Source: Caballeronia ptereochthonis (GTDB lineage Bacteria; Pseudomonadota; Gammaproteobacteria; Burkholderiales; Burkholderiaceae). Taken from it: a DNA stretch of 64,000 bases. The notes under the pieces were generated by a model. That model ran no database searches and had not been told where the DNA came from. It was given only the letters and a program-made list of their open reading frames with translations. Both the position numbers and the translations under genes were made by a program. The DNA lies in assembly GCF_001545075.1 (NCBI RefSeq), contig NZ_FCOB02000001.1:62001-126000 (forward strand), read 5' to 3'. This document shows, piece by piece, positions 14,338-22,529 of the stretch; the stretch's first letter is position 1, and every line of letters starts with the position of its first letter.

Positions 14338-16368
14338 GTGCGCCTCTTTCTGTGTGAGAAGCCCTCGCAGGGCAAAGATATCGCCCGTGTGCTTGGTGCC
14401 AAGCAACGCGGCGAGGGCTGCTATCACGGCAGCGGCATCACGGTCACCTGGTGCATCGGACATCTTGTCGAAGCCGCCGAACCCGAAGCCTACGGTCAGC
14501 AGTACCAGCAATGGTCCATCGATCAGTTGCCCATTCTTCCCGATCCGTGGCGCATCGAGGTCAAGCCGAAGACCGCTACACAATTCAAGATCGTCAAGGC
14601 ACTGATCGCCAAGGCTGACGAACTCGTCATCGCGACCGACGCCGATCGCGAAGGCGAAATGATCGCCCGCGAGCTGCTCGATCTATGCACGTATCGTGGT
14701 CCCATCCAGCGACTTTGGCTATCGGCGTTGAACGACGCATCGATCCGGCAGGCACTCGATGCGCTGCGTCCAGGCACCGAGACACTGCCGCTTTATCACG
14801 CCGCGCTGGCCCGTTCGCGTGCCGACTGGCTGGTCGGCATGAATCTCAGTCGCCTCTTCACGCTGCTGGGGCGGCAGGCCGGTTACAGCGGCGTGCTGTC
14901 GGTCGGACGCGTGCAAACGCCGACGTTGCGCCTGGTTGTCGATCGCGATCGGGAGATCGCCCGCTTCGTGCCCGTGCCGTTCTGGGTCATCGAACTCGCG
15001 CTGACCTCCAACGGCAAGCGCTTCATCGCGCATTGGCAAGCGCCGGACGAAAGCGTCGATGACGCCGGACGCTGTCTGCAGCAGCACGTCGCACAAGGTG
15101 CGCTCGCTCGACTTCAGAGCGCCCGCGACGTTGAAGTCGTCTCCGTCGACACCGAACGCGTCCGTGAGGCGCCGCCACTTCCCTTCGATCTCGGTACGCT
15201 GCAGGAAACTTGTTCGCGTCAGTTGGGGCTCGATGTGCAGGAGACGCTCGACATCGCCCAGGCGCTCTACGAAACGCACAAGGCGACGACCTATCCCCGC
15301 ACCGACTGCGGTTTTCTTCCCGAGAGCATGCGGGCCGATGTGCCGACCGTCCTCACGGCTCTGGTGGCCACCGATCCCTCGTTGCGCCCGCTGATCGCAA
15401 CGCTCGATCCGACGCAGCGCTCCCGCGCGTGGAACGACGGCAAGATCACCGCGCACCACGGCATCATCCCGACGCTGGAGCCGGCCAACCTCGCGGCCAT
15501 GTCCGACAAAGAGCAGGCCGTCTACCGGCTGATCCGCGCGCATTACCTGACGCAGTTCCTGCCCCACCACGAATTCGACCGAACCGTGGCGCAGCTCATC
15601 AGCGGACCGGATCGGTTGAGCGCATCCGGCAAGCAGATCGTCGTGATCGGCTGGCGCAGTGTGTTGAACGAACCGGTGTCGAACGAGGATGCCGGTAACG
15701 ACGAGGACACGCCCCGCAGCCAGACCCTGCCGCCACTGGCGAAGGGCACGCGATGCGCCGTCGAACACGTCGACCTCAAGGCGCTCACCACGCAACCGCC
15801 GCGCGCCTATACGCAAGGCGAACTGATCAAGGCGATGAAGGGCGTCGCGAAACTCGTCAGCGATCCGCGCCTGAAGCAAATCCTCAAGGACACCACAGGC
15901 ATCGGTACCGAAGCGACGCGCGCGAGCATCATCCAGGGACTCATCGCCCGCGGCTATCTGATCAAGAAAGGCCGCGCCGTGCGCGCCTCCGACGCCGCGT
16001 TCACGTTGATCGACGCGATGCCGGCCGCCATTGCCGATCCCGGCACCACGGCAATCTGGGAACAGGGACTCGAACGCATCGAAGCCGGCGACATGACGCT
16101 TGACGCGTTCGTGACGCGTCAAGCGACGTGGGTCACGCAGCTCGTGCAGCAATACGCACAGGCGACGTTGACGATCAAACTGCCACCATCACCACCCTGC
16201 CCCGTCTGCGGCGCGGCGATGCGGCAGCGTAATAGTCAGCACGGTCCGTTCTGGTCGTGCACACGCTATCCCGATTGCAAGGGCACATTGCCCGTCGAGA
16301 AGTCCAAGACGAAACGTCATGCCGGAAGCGCATCCCGCCATGGCCGATCGGCCGGTCACGACACCTGA
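14338..16368 (+). CDS. topB: DNA topoisomerase III (type IA)
   Basis: 676 aa, start GTG 14338, normal length for ICE TopB. The Toprim domain is at the N-terminus with the invariant E7 (CEKPSQ) and the metal-binding D101xD103xE105 (TDADREGEMIARE). The active-site tyrosine is Y319 in TTYPRTDC. SVGRVQTPTLRLV lies in the gate region. A C-terminal four-cysteine zinc ribbon (CPVCG...CTRYPDC) is intact. It relaxes or decatenates DNA and is a conserved partner of SSB in this ICE class. It is probably co-transcribed with the upstream genes, though a 174-bp structured gap precedes it. Confidence 0.95.
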   Translation: MRLFLCEKPSQGKDIARVLGAKQRGEGCYHGSGITVTWCIGHLVEAAEPEAYGQQYQQWSIDQLPILPDPWRIEVKPKTATQFKIVKALIAKADELVIATDADREGEMIARELLDLCTYRGPIQRLWLSALNDASIRQALDALRPGTETLPLYHAALARSRADWLVGMNLSRLFTLLGRQAGYSGVLSVGRVQTPTLRLVVDRDREIARFVPVPFWVIELALTSNGKRFIAHWQAPDESVDDAGRCLQQHVAQGALARLQSARDVEVVSVDTERVREAPPLPFDLGTLQETCSRQLGLDVQETLDIAQALYETHKATTYPRTDCGFLPESMRADVPTVLTALVATDPSLRPLIATLDPTQRSRAWNDGKITAHHGIIPTLEPANLAAMSDKEQAVYRLIRAHYLTQFLPHHEFDRTVAQLISGPDRLSASGKQIVVIGWRSVLNEPVSNEDAGNDEDTPRSQTLPPLAKGTRCAVEHVDLKALTTQPPRAYTQGELIKAMKGVAKLVSDPRLKQILKDTTGIGTEATRASIIQGLIARGYLIKKGRAVRASDAAFTLIDAMPAAIADPGTTAIWEQGLERIEAGDMTLDAFVTRQATWVTQLVQQYAQATLTIKLPPSPPCPVCGAAMRQRNSQHGPFWSCTRYPDCKGTLPVEKSKTKRHAGSASRHGRSAGHDT

Positions 16369-16803
16369 CACACCTTCCCCCTAGCCACCGCCCTTCTGCA
16401 AGGTGTGCGCACGCCGCTGGCGTGTGAAGGCTCCCTCTCCTCCTCGATCCTCCGGATTGCCCTGATCCTGCTGCTGGCTCGCCCGCCGACGGGTTCCCTG
16501 ACCGCATGCCACGCGTGCCGTCAGGCGACCCGTCGCGGTCGCGTCTGATCGCCGCCGGCGCCCACCGGCGAAACAACGGGCTCCCTTTGTGCGCGGATGT
16601 GCGCCAGACCGTTCCGGCTCTCGCCACGACACGAGCCGGGTGCATCGCGGTAATGACGGCAGGCTTACGGCAGCCACGCCCTCGTTGCGCGACATCGTGG
16701 TCTCCTGGTCCATGCCGGATACTCCGTGTCCGGCCTCCTGTTCCGCTTCACCCGTCGCCTTACAAGCGCACTGCCATTTCCCCTTGAACAGGACAATCCG
16801 ACC
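16369..16803. other. Gap after topB without a gene
   Basis: I see no supported gene in these 435 bp. The frames open on the minus strand (for example 16381-16887) are arginine-rich shadows. The part just before 16804 leads into the methyltransferase remnant. Confidence 0.5.
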
Positions 16804-17047
16804 ATGAGCGTCGCGTGGCGGTCGCTCGGTCTCGCGCCCGCGTGGTTTGCCGAGATAAATCCGTTCGCCAACGCCGTACTTGATCACAACTACCCCATGT
16901 ACCCAACCTCAGCGACACGACCGGTATCGCATCAAGCCTGCGGCCGACGCGCCGCGCTATCGCGCGATCGGCAACAGCATGGCGGTGCCGTGCGTGCGCT
17001 GGATCGGCGAACGGCTCCTGCGCGCGCTGGCTGCATCCCGTCGCTGA
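16804..17047 (+). pseudogene. Remnant of a C5-cytosine DNA methyltransferase (Dcm-like)
   Basis: Two fragments of one family are fused. 16804-16918 encodes AWRSLGLAPAWFAEINPFAN and VLDHNYP, matching the early part of phage/ICE Dcm enzymes (the pattern AW-PLG--P-WFAEI-PFPSAVL-HHYP). One base is missing near 16895; in the shifted frame VPNLSDTT continues the match. From 16922 another frame gives RYRIKPAADAPRYRAIGNSM and AVPCVRWIGERLLRAL, the conserved C-terminal TRD-distal end (RYKALGNSMAVPC), ending at TGA 17045-17047. The SGIEAAT/AdoMet start, the PCQ catalytic motif and the whole middle are gone. It is a clear deletion derivative, not functional. Confidence 0.8.
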
Positions 17048-17277
17048 GTCCATCAATCGGTCACGTGGCAGTTCCGTTTCCTGCGCGCACCAACGTGCCG
17101 TGCGCGTCATGGTGCACCCGTACGTGGTCGCTCCTCGACCAGTGCCCAGGCAGCCGAGGGTCTTCAAGGCTGCGCTGCGTGTCATCGCAGTGACTGCACG
17201 CCAGTCCGCTTCGCATCGCTCGCCGCGGACGCTCATCCCAACCGGATGACGATGCTCGTGTTCCCCCGACCGGATGT

Positions 17278-17302
17278 CACCGCATCCCCGTCGGGATGGG
17301 TG
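17278..17302 (+). promoter_or_regulatory. Leader hairpin of the 17334 gene
   Basis: CACC (17278-17281) + CATCCC (17283-17288), loop CGTC, GGGATG (17293-17298) + GGTG (17299-17302): a 10-bp stem with one bulged G. It ends 32 bp before the ATG. This is one of a set of similar leaders in the 17-26 kb region. Confidence 0.6.
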
Positions 17303-17333
17303 GCTGTTCTCTACCCCCTAAAAGGAGCGCTTC

Positions 17334-17579
17334 ATGGCTACCCCGCGTGTTTCATCGTGCGCCGCTTCGCCCACGCAGCCGCACTTCGGTGCACTCGCCT
17401 GGCGACACACCGGCAAACGCCTGCCACTGCAGGTCCTTCGCAGTGTCGCCGGTTACTACATCGGCACCGCCGATGACGAAGGTCCTATCTCGCGCGAATC
17501 CGTCGAGTATTTCCCGACGCGCGATCTCGCCGAACGCACGCTGGTCGCCGATTGCTGGACCCAACGCCTTCTCCCCTGA
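17334..17579 (+). CDS. Small ICE protein of unknown function
   Basis: 81 aa. ATG 17334 has an excellent AAAAGGAG eight bases upstream. No domain recognised. It reads as a soluble single-domain protein with WRHTGKRLPLQVLRSVAGYYIGTADDEGPISRESVEYFPTR split by a proposed beta-hairpin (GYYIGTADDEG); small proteins with this look are common in ICEs and plasmids of proteobacteria. It opens the accessory series and is followed 19 bp later by the next gene. Confidence 0.75.
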   Translation: MATPRVSSCAASPTQPHFGALAWRHTGKRLPLQVLRSVAGYYIGTADDEGPISRESVEYFPTRDLAERTLVADCWTQRLLP

Positions 17580-17598
17580 CGTCCCATCGAGGTGATCC

Positions 17599-17988
17599 AT
17601 GCATCCGAACCATCACGATGTCTTTCGCACGCTCGCTGAACTTGAGGCCCGCGAACGTCATGCCACCGAGGCGTTTTTCGACGCCTGGAAGCACGGCGTA
17701 GCGCTGGCCGGTGTGCGGTTCTTCGGCACAGGCACGCGCGAGGCGTTCGATCTCGCGCGCACCAAATGGGATTTGTGCCCCAACGTTCGCCTGATCACGG
17801 CCGCGATCGGCCCGATGAGTGCCGGCGAAAAAGTCTTTCTCGCCGGGATGGTGAGTTTCTATGACGCACACGACGGCGGGGCACTGCTGCGTCGTGTCGG
17901 CGTTCACGGACTGTCCGATCTCGGCAGTCTGGATGCCGAGCGGCGCGAGGTCATCGCGTCGCTGCTTGTGTATTACGCCGGCTGGTAA
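17599..17988 (+). CDS. ICE accessory protein of unknown function
   Basis: 129 aa, GAGGTG upstream of ATG 17599. Helical and soluble, with no transmembrane segment or known motif. Notable segments are RERHATEAFFDAWKHGVALAG at the start, NVRLITAAIGPMSAGEKVFLAGMVSFYD in the middle and REVIASLLVYYAGW at the end. It forms a pair with the 81-aa gene before it. I cannot assign a role. Confidence 0.75.
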   Translation: MHPNHHDVFRTLAELEARERHATEAFFDAWKHGVALAGVRFFGTGTREAFDLARTKWDLCPNVRLITAAIGPMSAGEKVFLAGMVSFYDAHDGGALLRRVGVHGLSDLGSLDAERREVIASLLVYYAGW

Positions 17989-18074
17989 GGCGTTTTTCGC
18001 GCCGCGTCCCGTGGCGTGTCATCCCCCGGCCAGCCCGTCCACCCGGACGGTCGCAGGCCTTTCTTCCCTCGTCG

Positions 18075-18104
18075 GGTTTCCATGCCCGATAGGGATGGGA
18101 ATCC
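18075..18104 (+). promoter_or_regulatory. Leader hairpin of the 18127 gene
   Basis: GGTTTCC (18075-18081) / GGAATCC (18098-18104) with one T-T mismatch. Inside it, CCC (18085-18087) / GGG (18092-18094) is separated from the outer stem by symmetric ATG/ATG loops. It ends 22 bp before the ATG, the same outer-stem and inner CCC-GGG plan as its neighbours. Confidence 0.55.
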
Positions 18105-18126
18105 GCCTTGTACCCTGGAGGTTCCC

Positions 18127-18843
18127 ATGATCGATCCCGGCAATCCCTTTCTTCGCGGCTATCACGCACTGACGATTCGCCGCGTGCTCTGCATCGTCGA
18201 GTCCGATAACGCATCACCGCCTGTCTTCCGGCCACCGCATGCGACACAGGCCCATCTGTCCGACCACGACGTGCAAGGCAAGCCGTGTGTTTTCTGCGAC
18301 AGCTATGCGCTGGTTGCCGACATGCAGCCCGTGCCCGAAGCGCTGGAAATCCCGTGCCGACGATCCGGCAACGTCCGCAGCGTCGTCTACGAAGTCACCG
18401 GACGACTCGGTGATGCGTTGACGCATGTGGGCGACGTCTATTCGCTCGAAGCCGCGCAGCGGCTGATCGAACAGATCCGTTTTGACGCGGGCGTGTTCAG
18501 TCGCTGCTGGGAAATCAGCAGCCGTCATCTGAGCGAGGATGCCTGGCGCTATCTGGCTTGCCTGGCCGATGCCGGTCAGCCCAGTGGCCTGTTGTTCGAA
18601 GCGTTTCGTGTCCCCGCGAGCCACGCCATCGGCTGCAAGCTGATCGCCACACCGTGGACCGATGAACACCTGCGCGCGGTGGACGTGCAAACGGCCACCG
18701 AACTGCGTGACGAACATCGCGAGGCGCGCGTGCCCGAGACACTGATCGATCTGTTGCATCAAGCCGGTGAAGCCGACGTACGCCTTCTGATCTTCGATGC
18801 CGACGGCCGCCCCCTGGATGGGCTGCCGTTGTTCGGCCTCTGA
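18127..18843 (+). CDS. ICE accessory protein of unknown function
   Basis: 238 aa from ATG 18127, with CTGGAGG eight bases upstream; a GTG further up at 18016 would put the leader hairpin inside the gene and is less likely. No domain recognised. A Cys pair occurs in GKPCVFCDSYALV (about 60) and there are several short alpha/beta segments (RRVLCIVESDN; ADVRLLIFDADGRPLDGLPLF at the end). It lies in the accessory cluster, with the next gene 118 bp on. Some ICE proteins of this place carry DUF labels such as DUF5983, but I cannot confirm that here. Confidence 0.75.
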   Translation: MIDPGNPFLRGYHALTIRRVLCIVESDNASPPVFRPPHATQAHLSDHDVQGKPCVFCDSYALVADMQPVPEALEIPCRRSGNVRSVVYEVTGRLGDALTHVGDVYSLEAAQRLIEQIRFDAGVFSRCWEISSRHLSEDAWRYLACLADAGQPSGLLFEAFRVPASHAIGCKLIATPWTDEHLRAVDVQTATELRDEHREARVPETLIDLLHQAGEADVRLLIFDADGRPLDGLPLFGL

Positions 18844-18874
18844 ACGGCCCTACACACGGCTCCGCTTTCTTTCC

Positions 18875-18931
18875 CGACGCGTTCGCGTCGTTTCTCCCTC
18901 GGGGCGTCCTGCCCCAACGGGGCGGCGTCCC
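18875..18931 (+). promoter_or_regulatory. Double hairpin leader of the 18962 gene
   Basis: The first hairpin is CGACGC-GTTC-GCGTCG (18875-18890). Then comes an outer stem GGGGCGTC (18901-18908) / GGCGTCCC (18924-18931) using two G-U pairs, enclosing CCCC (18912-18915)-AAC-GGGG (18919-18922). A pyrimidine-rich stretch and GAAGGAG lead to the ATG at 18962. The first hairpin, followed by TTTCTCCC, could terminate the upstream gene. Confidence 0.6.
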
Positions 18932-18961
18932 TAGGTTTCTTCCGCTTGAAGGAGTTTTCCC

Positions 18962-19756
18962 ATGGACCATGCAGCCCTTCGTACCCAATTGCCGGCACTC
19001 GTCGGCCCCTTCCTTCCCCGCAACGTGCGGTCGTTCAACTATCGCATCTACGACGATCAACCCGCTGTGTCCACGCTGGGTTTCGTGATCGATCCGCAGC
19101 CGTTCGAAGGCAAGGTGATTGCCAAAACCGACCACGCGATCATCGTTCAACTTGCACGTGCCCAGTTCGCCGTCGTCGATCGCCGCCTGGCGACTCGCGA
19201 TCCGGACGTCGGCACGAAAGTCGCGGTCACGCCCTACGCACGTCACCATTTCGACGGTACGCGCCTGGACGCCCCCGTCGAGGAAATACGTCAAACGACT
19301 GACGGCCAAACGTACACTGTGCAGTCCGTCATCCTCGGTGGCTCGACCACCAAGCTGCCCGTTCCCAAACCGCGCTGTGCGGAACTGGCGGCATTGATCG
19401 AACAACTGGAGCAATTGCCGGCGCCGGATCGTTTTCGCCGCATCAGCCACCTGCTGGTCGATGCCGGGGCACACGATTTCGCGTGCGTCGATCCTGAGCC
19501 GGACGACACCACGCCACCGTCGATCGCGTTTGCAGTCGACACCGCGAGGTTTAGCGGACAAGTGACGATCCGGTACGACTATGGCATGGACCTCTACGTC
19601 ATCGAATTGCATCGCGACGGCAAACCCCTCGAGCGTGTCGAGGAGATTTCCTTCGACATGCTCGGCGAGGTGCTCGAACGGCTGATCGATGATGGCCACT
19701 GGCGGCAGATTCGCATCGATGTCCTCGCCCAACCCTCACGCAAGCGGTGTGCGTGA
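18962..19756 (+). CDS. Conserved ICE protein of unknown function
   Basis: 264 aa; ATG 18962 with AAGGAG nine bases upstream. Soluble alpha/beta protein. Landmark segments are FLPRNVRSFNYRIYDDQP, TLGFVIDPQPFEGKVIAKTD, FAVVDRRLATRDPDVGTKV with YARHHFDGTR, and FSGQVTIRYDYGMDLYVIEL. The middle part resembles small OB/KfrB-like nucleic-acid-binding folds seen in plasmid proteins, but this is only an impression. It is commonly found in this ICE class in the same neighbourhood; function not known to me. Confidence 0.78.
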   Translation: MDHAALRTQLPALVGPFLPRNVRSFNYRIYDDQPAVSTLGFVIDPQPFEGKVIAKTDHAIIVQLARAQFAVVDRRLATRDPDVGTKVAVTPYARHHFDGTRLDAPVEEIRQTTDGQTYTVQSVILGGSTTKLPVPKPRCAELAALIEQLEQLPAPDRFRRISHLLVDAGAHDFACVDPEPDDTTPPSIAFAVDTARFSGQVTIRYDYGMDLYVIELHRDGKPLERVEEISFDMLGEVLERLIDDGHWRQIRIDVLAQPSRKRCA

Positions 19757-19782
19757 TCGAAACGTCATCACCACAAGGACGG

Positions 19783-19804
19783 GCGTTCCTCGCGTGAGGA
19801 ACGC
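19783..19804 (+). promoter_or_regulatory. Leader hairpin of the DUF3085 gene
   Basis: Perfect 9-bp stem GCGTTCCTC (19783-19791)-GCGT-GAGGAACGC (19796-19804), 69 bp before the TTG start. A structured RNA motif has been described computationally upstream of DUF3085 genes (DUF3085 RNA motif). This hairpin is in the right place, but I cannot check it against the covariance model. Confidence 0.6.
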
Positions 19805-19872
19805 TCGCCACCCATTCCTCTGCCCCACGCACCGCGACATCCCACCTCACTGTCACAGGAGCCTGCACCAGG

Positions 19873-20250
19873 TTGCGATTTACAGCGACCGATCTGCGAC
19901 CGGTACTTCTCAAAGCCCGCGAGCGCCAATGTTCCGTTTTGCTGGTCAAGGATCATGGCGTGTATTTCATGGCCGAACGTGGCGAAGCCGACCCGTCGGG
20001 CCATCGACGTCATATCGCCTATGCGTTGGAACGCAATCCCAACACGGTTACGTTCGATATCTGGTACGACCGTGCGCACGATGAGCTCTGGAGCCGTCCA
20101 CCGACGCCTAACCTTCCAAACGCTACCCTATCGCATCGAAGCCCCTCGCAACTCGAGGGGCTTTTTGATTCATTGCGGGTATCAGGGACGCCGCCCCAAT
20201 GGACCTGGGCAAATCCAAGGCGGTTCTCGCCACAATTGCGCCCCGACTGA
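19873..20250 (+). CDS. DUF3085-like protein with a suspicious 3' extension
   Basis: 125 aa from TTG 19873 (CACAGGAG upstream). The N-terminal 75 residues fit DUF3085: LRFTATDLRPVLLKA, then VLLVKDHGVYFMAERGE and HIAYALERNPNTVTFDIWYDRA. Beyond about residue 78 the frame turns into low-quality sequence and reads straight through a textbook terminator (20140-20166). In another frame a TAA lies at about 20108-20110, just before that terminator. A frameshift near the 3' end of the real gene is therefore likely, or the true gene end was replaced. Function of DUF3085 is unknown. Confidence 0.65.
   Translation: MRFTATDLRPVLLKARERQCSVLLVKDHGVYFMAERGEADPSGHRRHIAYALERNPNTVTFDIWYDRAHDELWSRPPTPNLPNATLSHRSPSQLEGLFDSLRVSGTPPQWTWANPRRFSPQLRPD
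20140..20166 (+). terminator. Rho-independent terminator
   Basis: Perfect 9-bp stem AGCCCCTCG (20140-20148)-CAACT-CGAGGGGCT (20154-20162) followed by TTTT. It lies inside the open frame of the DUF3085-like gene, which suggests that the real coding part ends before it. Confidence 0.88.
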
Positions 20251-20460
20251 TGGTGGTGTTCGGCGAGTAAGAGTCATTCTTTGCGGCAGCCATTTGAACA
20301 TTTTTGCGCCCCCCTTCGCCCCCGTGAAAGTCTCTTCCACATACTGACGATGTGCGTCGCCTCATCGGGCCAAGCCGACCTTCGTGTATCCTTTCACGAC
20401 CGTATCCAAGTGTATTCGCTCAATTGACCATAAGGCTCACTCAAGCCTTGACACTAAACT

Positions 20461-22002
20461 ATGTTGATCGCCAAGCCCGAAGATTCAGCCAACTTTTTCA
20501 AACTTTCGTTCGACGAACTCGGCGAAGTTTTTCTTAGCGGGGTGCTTCTGACAAAGCTGCCAGCCGTCGATGGGCCTGATCCGGTCACGCTTCAGCTTGG
20601 ACTGTCTGACCTCTTCCTTGGGACGGCTCTGGAAGGTCTCACGCGCAATTCGTCGGTCAGCATTCATAGCACCAGTCGACCTGGAAGGGATATTGCTACA
20701 TTCTTATCGGTACTTTTGGGCGACCTGGTTGACGATGCGTTGTCCCATGTGGGAGCACGAGAGGCCAAGCCGCTAGGTGAATTCTTTGGCTCCAAGTTGC
20801 GCACGGTTTTGGGCTACCTACGCGATGGAGATTCTTGCGATCTACAGCCGGCGATAGAGTCGTTTGAGCAGGAGGCAGAAGACGAGTTCGGTGTCCCTAT
20901 CTTCAGCATCCGGGTCTATAAGCAGAAGTTCCTCGACGCGTTCAAGGCCAATGTCGTTAGCAGCGTCAACTTTCAAGAGAAAGCACACGAAGTCATGAGC
21001 TCATTTGCCGATCTGTCTCAGCCTGCTGTGGCGATCGACAAACAGCTCGGATTCTTGCGCGACTACTTGGACCAGCGGAGCAATGCGACTGGGGAGACAA
21101 CGTTCAGTTTTTCGCTAAGCAGCGTGAACTTCCGACGCGTGATACAGCCCGTCGAGGGTGCGGGCGGCCAGGCGATCATGCCGACGCCGCTGTCGAGCGA
21201 CGCAGGCGTCAAAGCGATTCTGCCGTTTGTCTTGGCGGTGAAAGGCGAACTGGATATCAATCAAGTAAAGATCACAAGCCCGGTTCAGCAGATAGACGCA
21301 ATCGAGATTCAGTTCTCTATTCGTCGCCCGGCAGTCAGAAACGTGCTGGGCGCGACGTACTGTGCGCTCACGCCTGAAAAGCGGCGACTCATGTCCGAAG
21401 CTGAGATCAAGGTCTACGAGGATATGGTGCGCCAGTTGCAGGCAAACCTTTGCTTTGCTGGGAAGCCCAAGCTGGAACAAGAATTCGCCCAGTTCGCAAG
21501 TTGGGCCGTCAAGCAGGTCGCTTACTGCCTCGAAGAGCCGAGCTTTCTGAAGACACCCGCGCTTAATTGGCTCAAATCACATGATGGCGTCGGTTATCAA
21601 CGCATGGAGGACGATTTCTTCTTGCCGTTTCTGTACGAGCGCCTTCGGGACAAGTTCGGTCCGCTGGTGTCGAAAAAGCCGGAGCGCTTCGGCGGAAATG
21701 TCGACATCCTGTTTGGGGACGTGCCAGTTGAGCTAAAGGCGCGCAGAGGCCAGAAGACAGCCTTGGTGGACACGCTAATCGACGAAAAATACAAACCCAC
21801 TGGCCAGGCGGCTTCGTATGCAGCGCTGACGGGCCTTGGCTGCGTCCTCGTTCTGGATGTCCCGACGGAGTCTCCGTCTGCCACAAATCTGACGGCGTGT
21901 GTCAAGGTCGTGACCCGTCGTTTTCCCGAGGCACAGCAGCCGACCTCGGTCGTCGTCTTCATTTTTCAATGTGACACGCCGCGCCCCAGCGACGCGGACT
22001 GA
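20461..22002 (+). CDS. Unknown cargo protein with C-terminal PD-(D/E)xK nuclease-like motif
   Basis: 513 aa; base composition clearly lower in GC than the neighbours, so probably acquired separately. Residues 1-380 match nothing I know. Near the C-terminus, D415 (GNVDILFGD) and E424-L-K426 (VPVELKARRG) are spaced as in the PD-(D/E)xK nuclease core, preceded by FLPFLYERLRDKFGP, the sort of helix that carries the first acidic residue (E405 region). The end (YAALTGLGCVLVLDVP; VVVFIFQCD) fits the last strands of that fold. It stands alone between backbone genes DUF3085 and DUF3577, the typical slot for defence cargo. A DNA-targeting nuclease is the best guess; targets and partners are unknown. 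Confidence 0.7.
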   Translation: MLIAKPEDSANFFKLSFDELGEVFLSGVLLTKLPAVDGPDPVTLQLGLSDLFLGTALEGLTRNSSVSIHSTSRPGRDIATFLSVLLGDLVDDALSHVGAREAKPLGEFFGSKLRTVLGYLRDGDSCDLQPAIESFEQEAEDEFGVPIFSIRVYKQKFLDAFKANVVSSVNFQEKAHEVMSSFADLSQPAVAIDKQLGFLRDYLDQRSNATGETTFSFSLSSVNFRRVIQPVEGAGGQAIMPTPLSSDAGVKAILPFVLAVKGELDINQVKITSPVQQIDAIEIQFSIRRPAVRNVLGATYCALTPEKRRLMSEAEIKVYEDMVRQLQANLCFAGKPKLEQEFAQFASWAVKQVAYCLEEPSFLKTPALNWLKSHDGVGYQRMEDDFFLPFLYERLRDKFGPLVSKKPERFGGNVDILFGDVPVELKARRGQKTALVDTLIDEKYKPTGQAASYAALTGLGCVLVLDVPTESPSATNLTACVKVVTRRFPEAQQPTSVVVFIFQCDTPRPSDAD

Positions 22003-22529
22003 TTACGAAGGGAACCCTCCTTAGTAATTCCCAATAGCCGCCGAGGCTATGGCGTTGTATGCGCGCATGGCCGGAACTGATCTTACAGGTGGAGCGATGC
22101 GGCTTCTATCAGCGAGTTCCGGAAACGATCATTCCTTGGACCTCCACCGAGACATTCGCCGAACCATCATGTACCGCTATCTAGAGCGGTCGCTCGCTTT
22201 CTTGCAAACAACAGTCCCGAATAAGGGACTGTGCTCCATCGGTTTTTCACTCGCCTAGCCCCACACGAGCAAGCAAGCTTCGCCCATGTCTCGCTGCTCC
22301 GTCAGCGACATGCCCAGGTCGCCATGATCATCAAGGCGACGCCGGAGGTTTCCACTCCGTTGATCAAACCCGTTCGCACCCGGCATCCCTGCGCGAACAG
22401 CCATCGCTCTCGATGGTGATGCCACGGTAGTCCACTCGGATCTCACGATCCCTTTCATCTACCCACGCGGGGGTATCACACCTCCCGTCGGGGCCGGTGT
22501 GTCTCCGCATGCCCATCTGGAGATTCACC
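22003..22529 (+). other. Gap after the nuclease-like gene; hairpins but no gene
   Basis: Short frames (22049-22258, 22231-22419) show no support. A hairpin ACAGTCCC (22211-22218) / GGGACTGT (22225-22232) is followed, after a 9-base interval, by GGTTTTTC and may end transcription of the cargo gene. The last part is the leader of the next gene (22477-22501). Confidence 0.5.
22477..22501 (+). promoter_or_regulatory. Leader hairpin of the DUF3577 gene
   Basis: Outer stem CACACC (22477-22482) / GGTGTG (22496-22501), inner CCC (22484-22486)-GTC-GGG (22490-22492), ending 28 bp before the ATG. A DUF3577 RNA motif has been described upstream of such genes; the position agrees, the identity is not tested. 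Confidence 0.62.

Noticed and set aside
14719..16152. 477-codon minus-strand frame opposite topB
   Set aside because: Antisense shadow of topoisomerase III; composition typical of GC-rich shadows.
16381..16887. 168-codon minus-strand frame after topB
   Set aside because: Overlaps the methyltransferase remnant on the other strand and has no domain; shadow frame.
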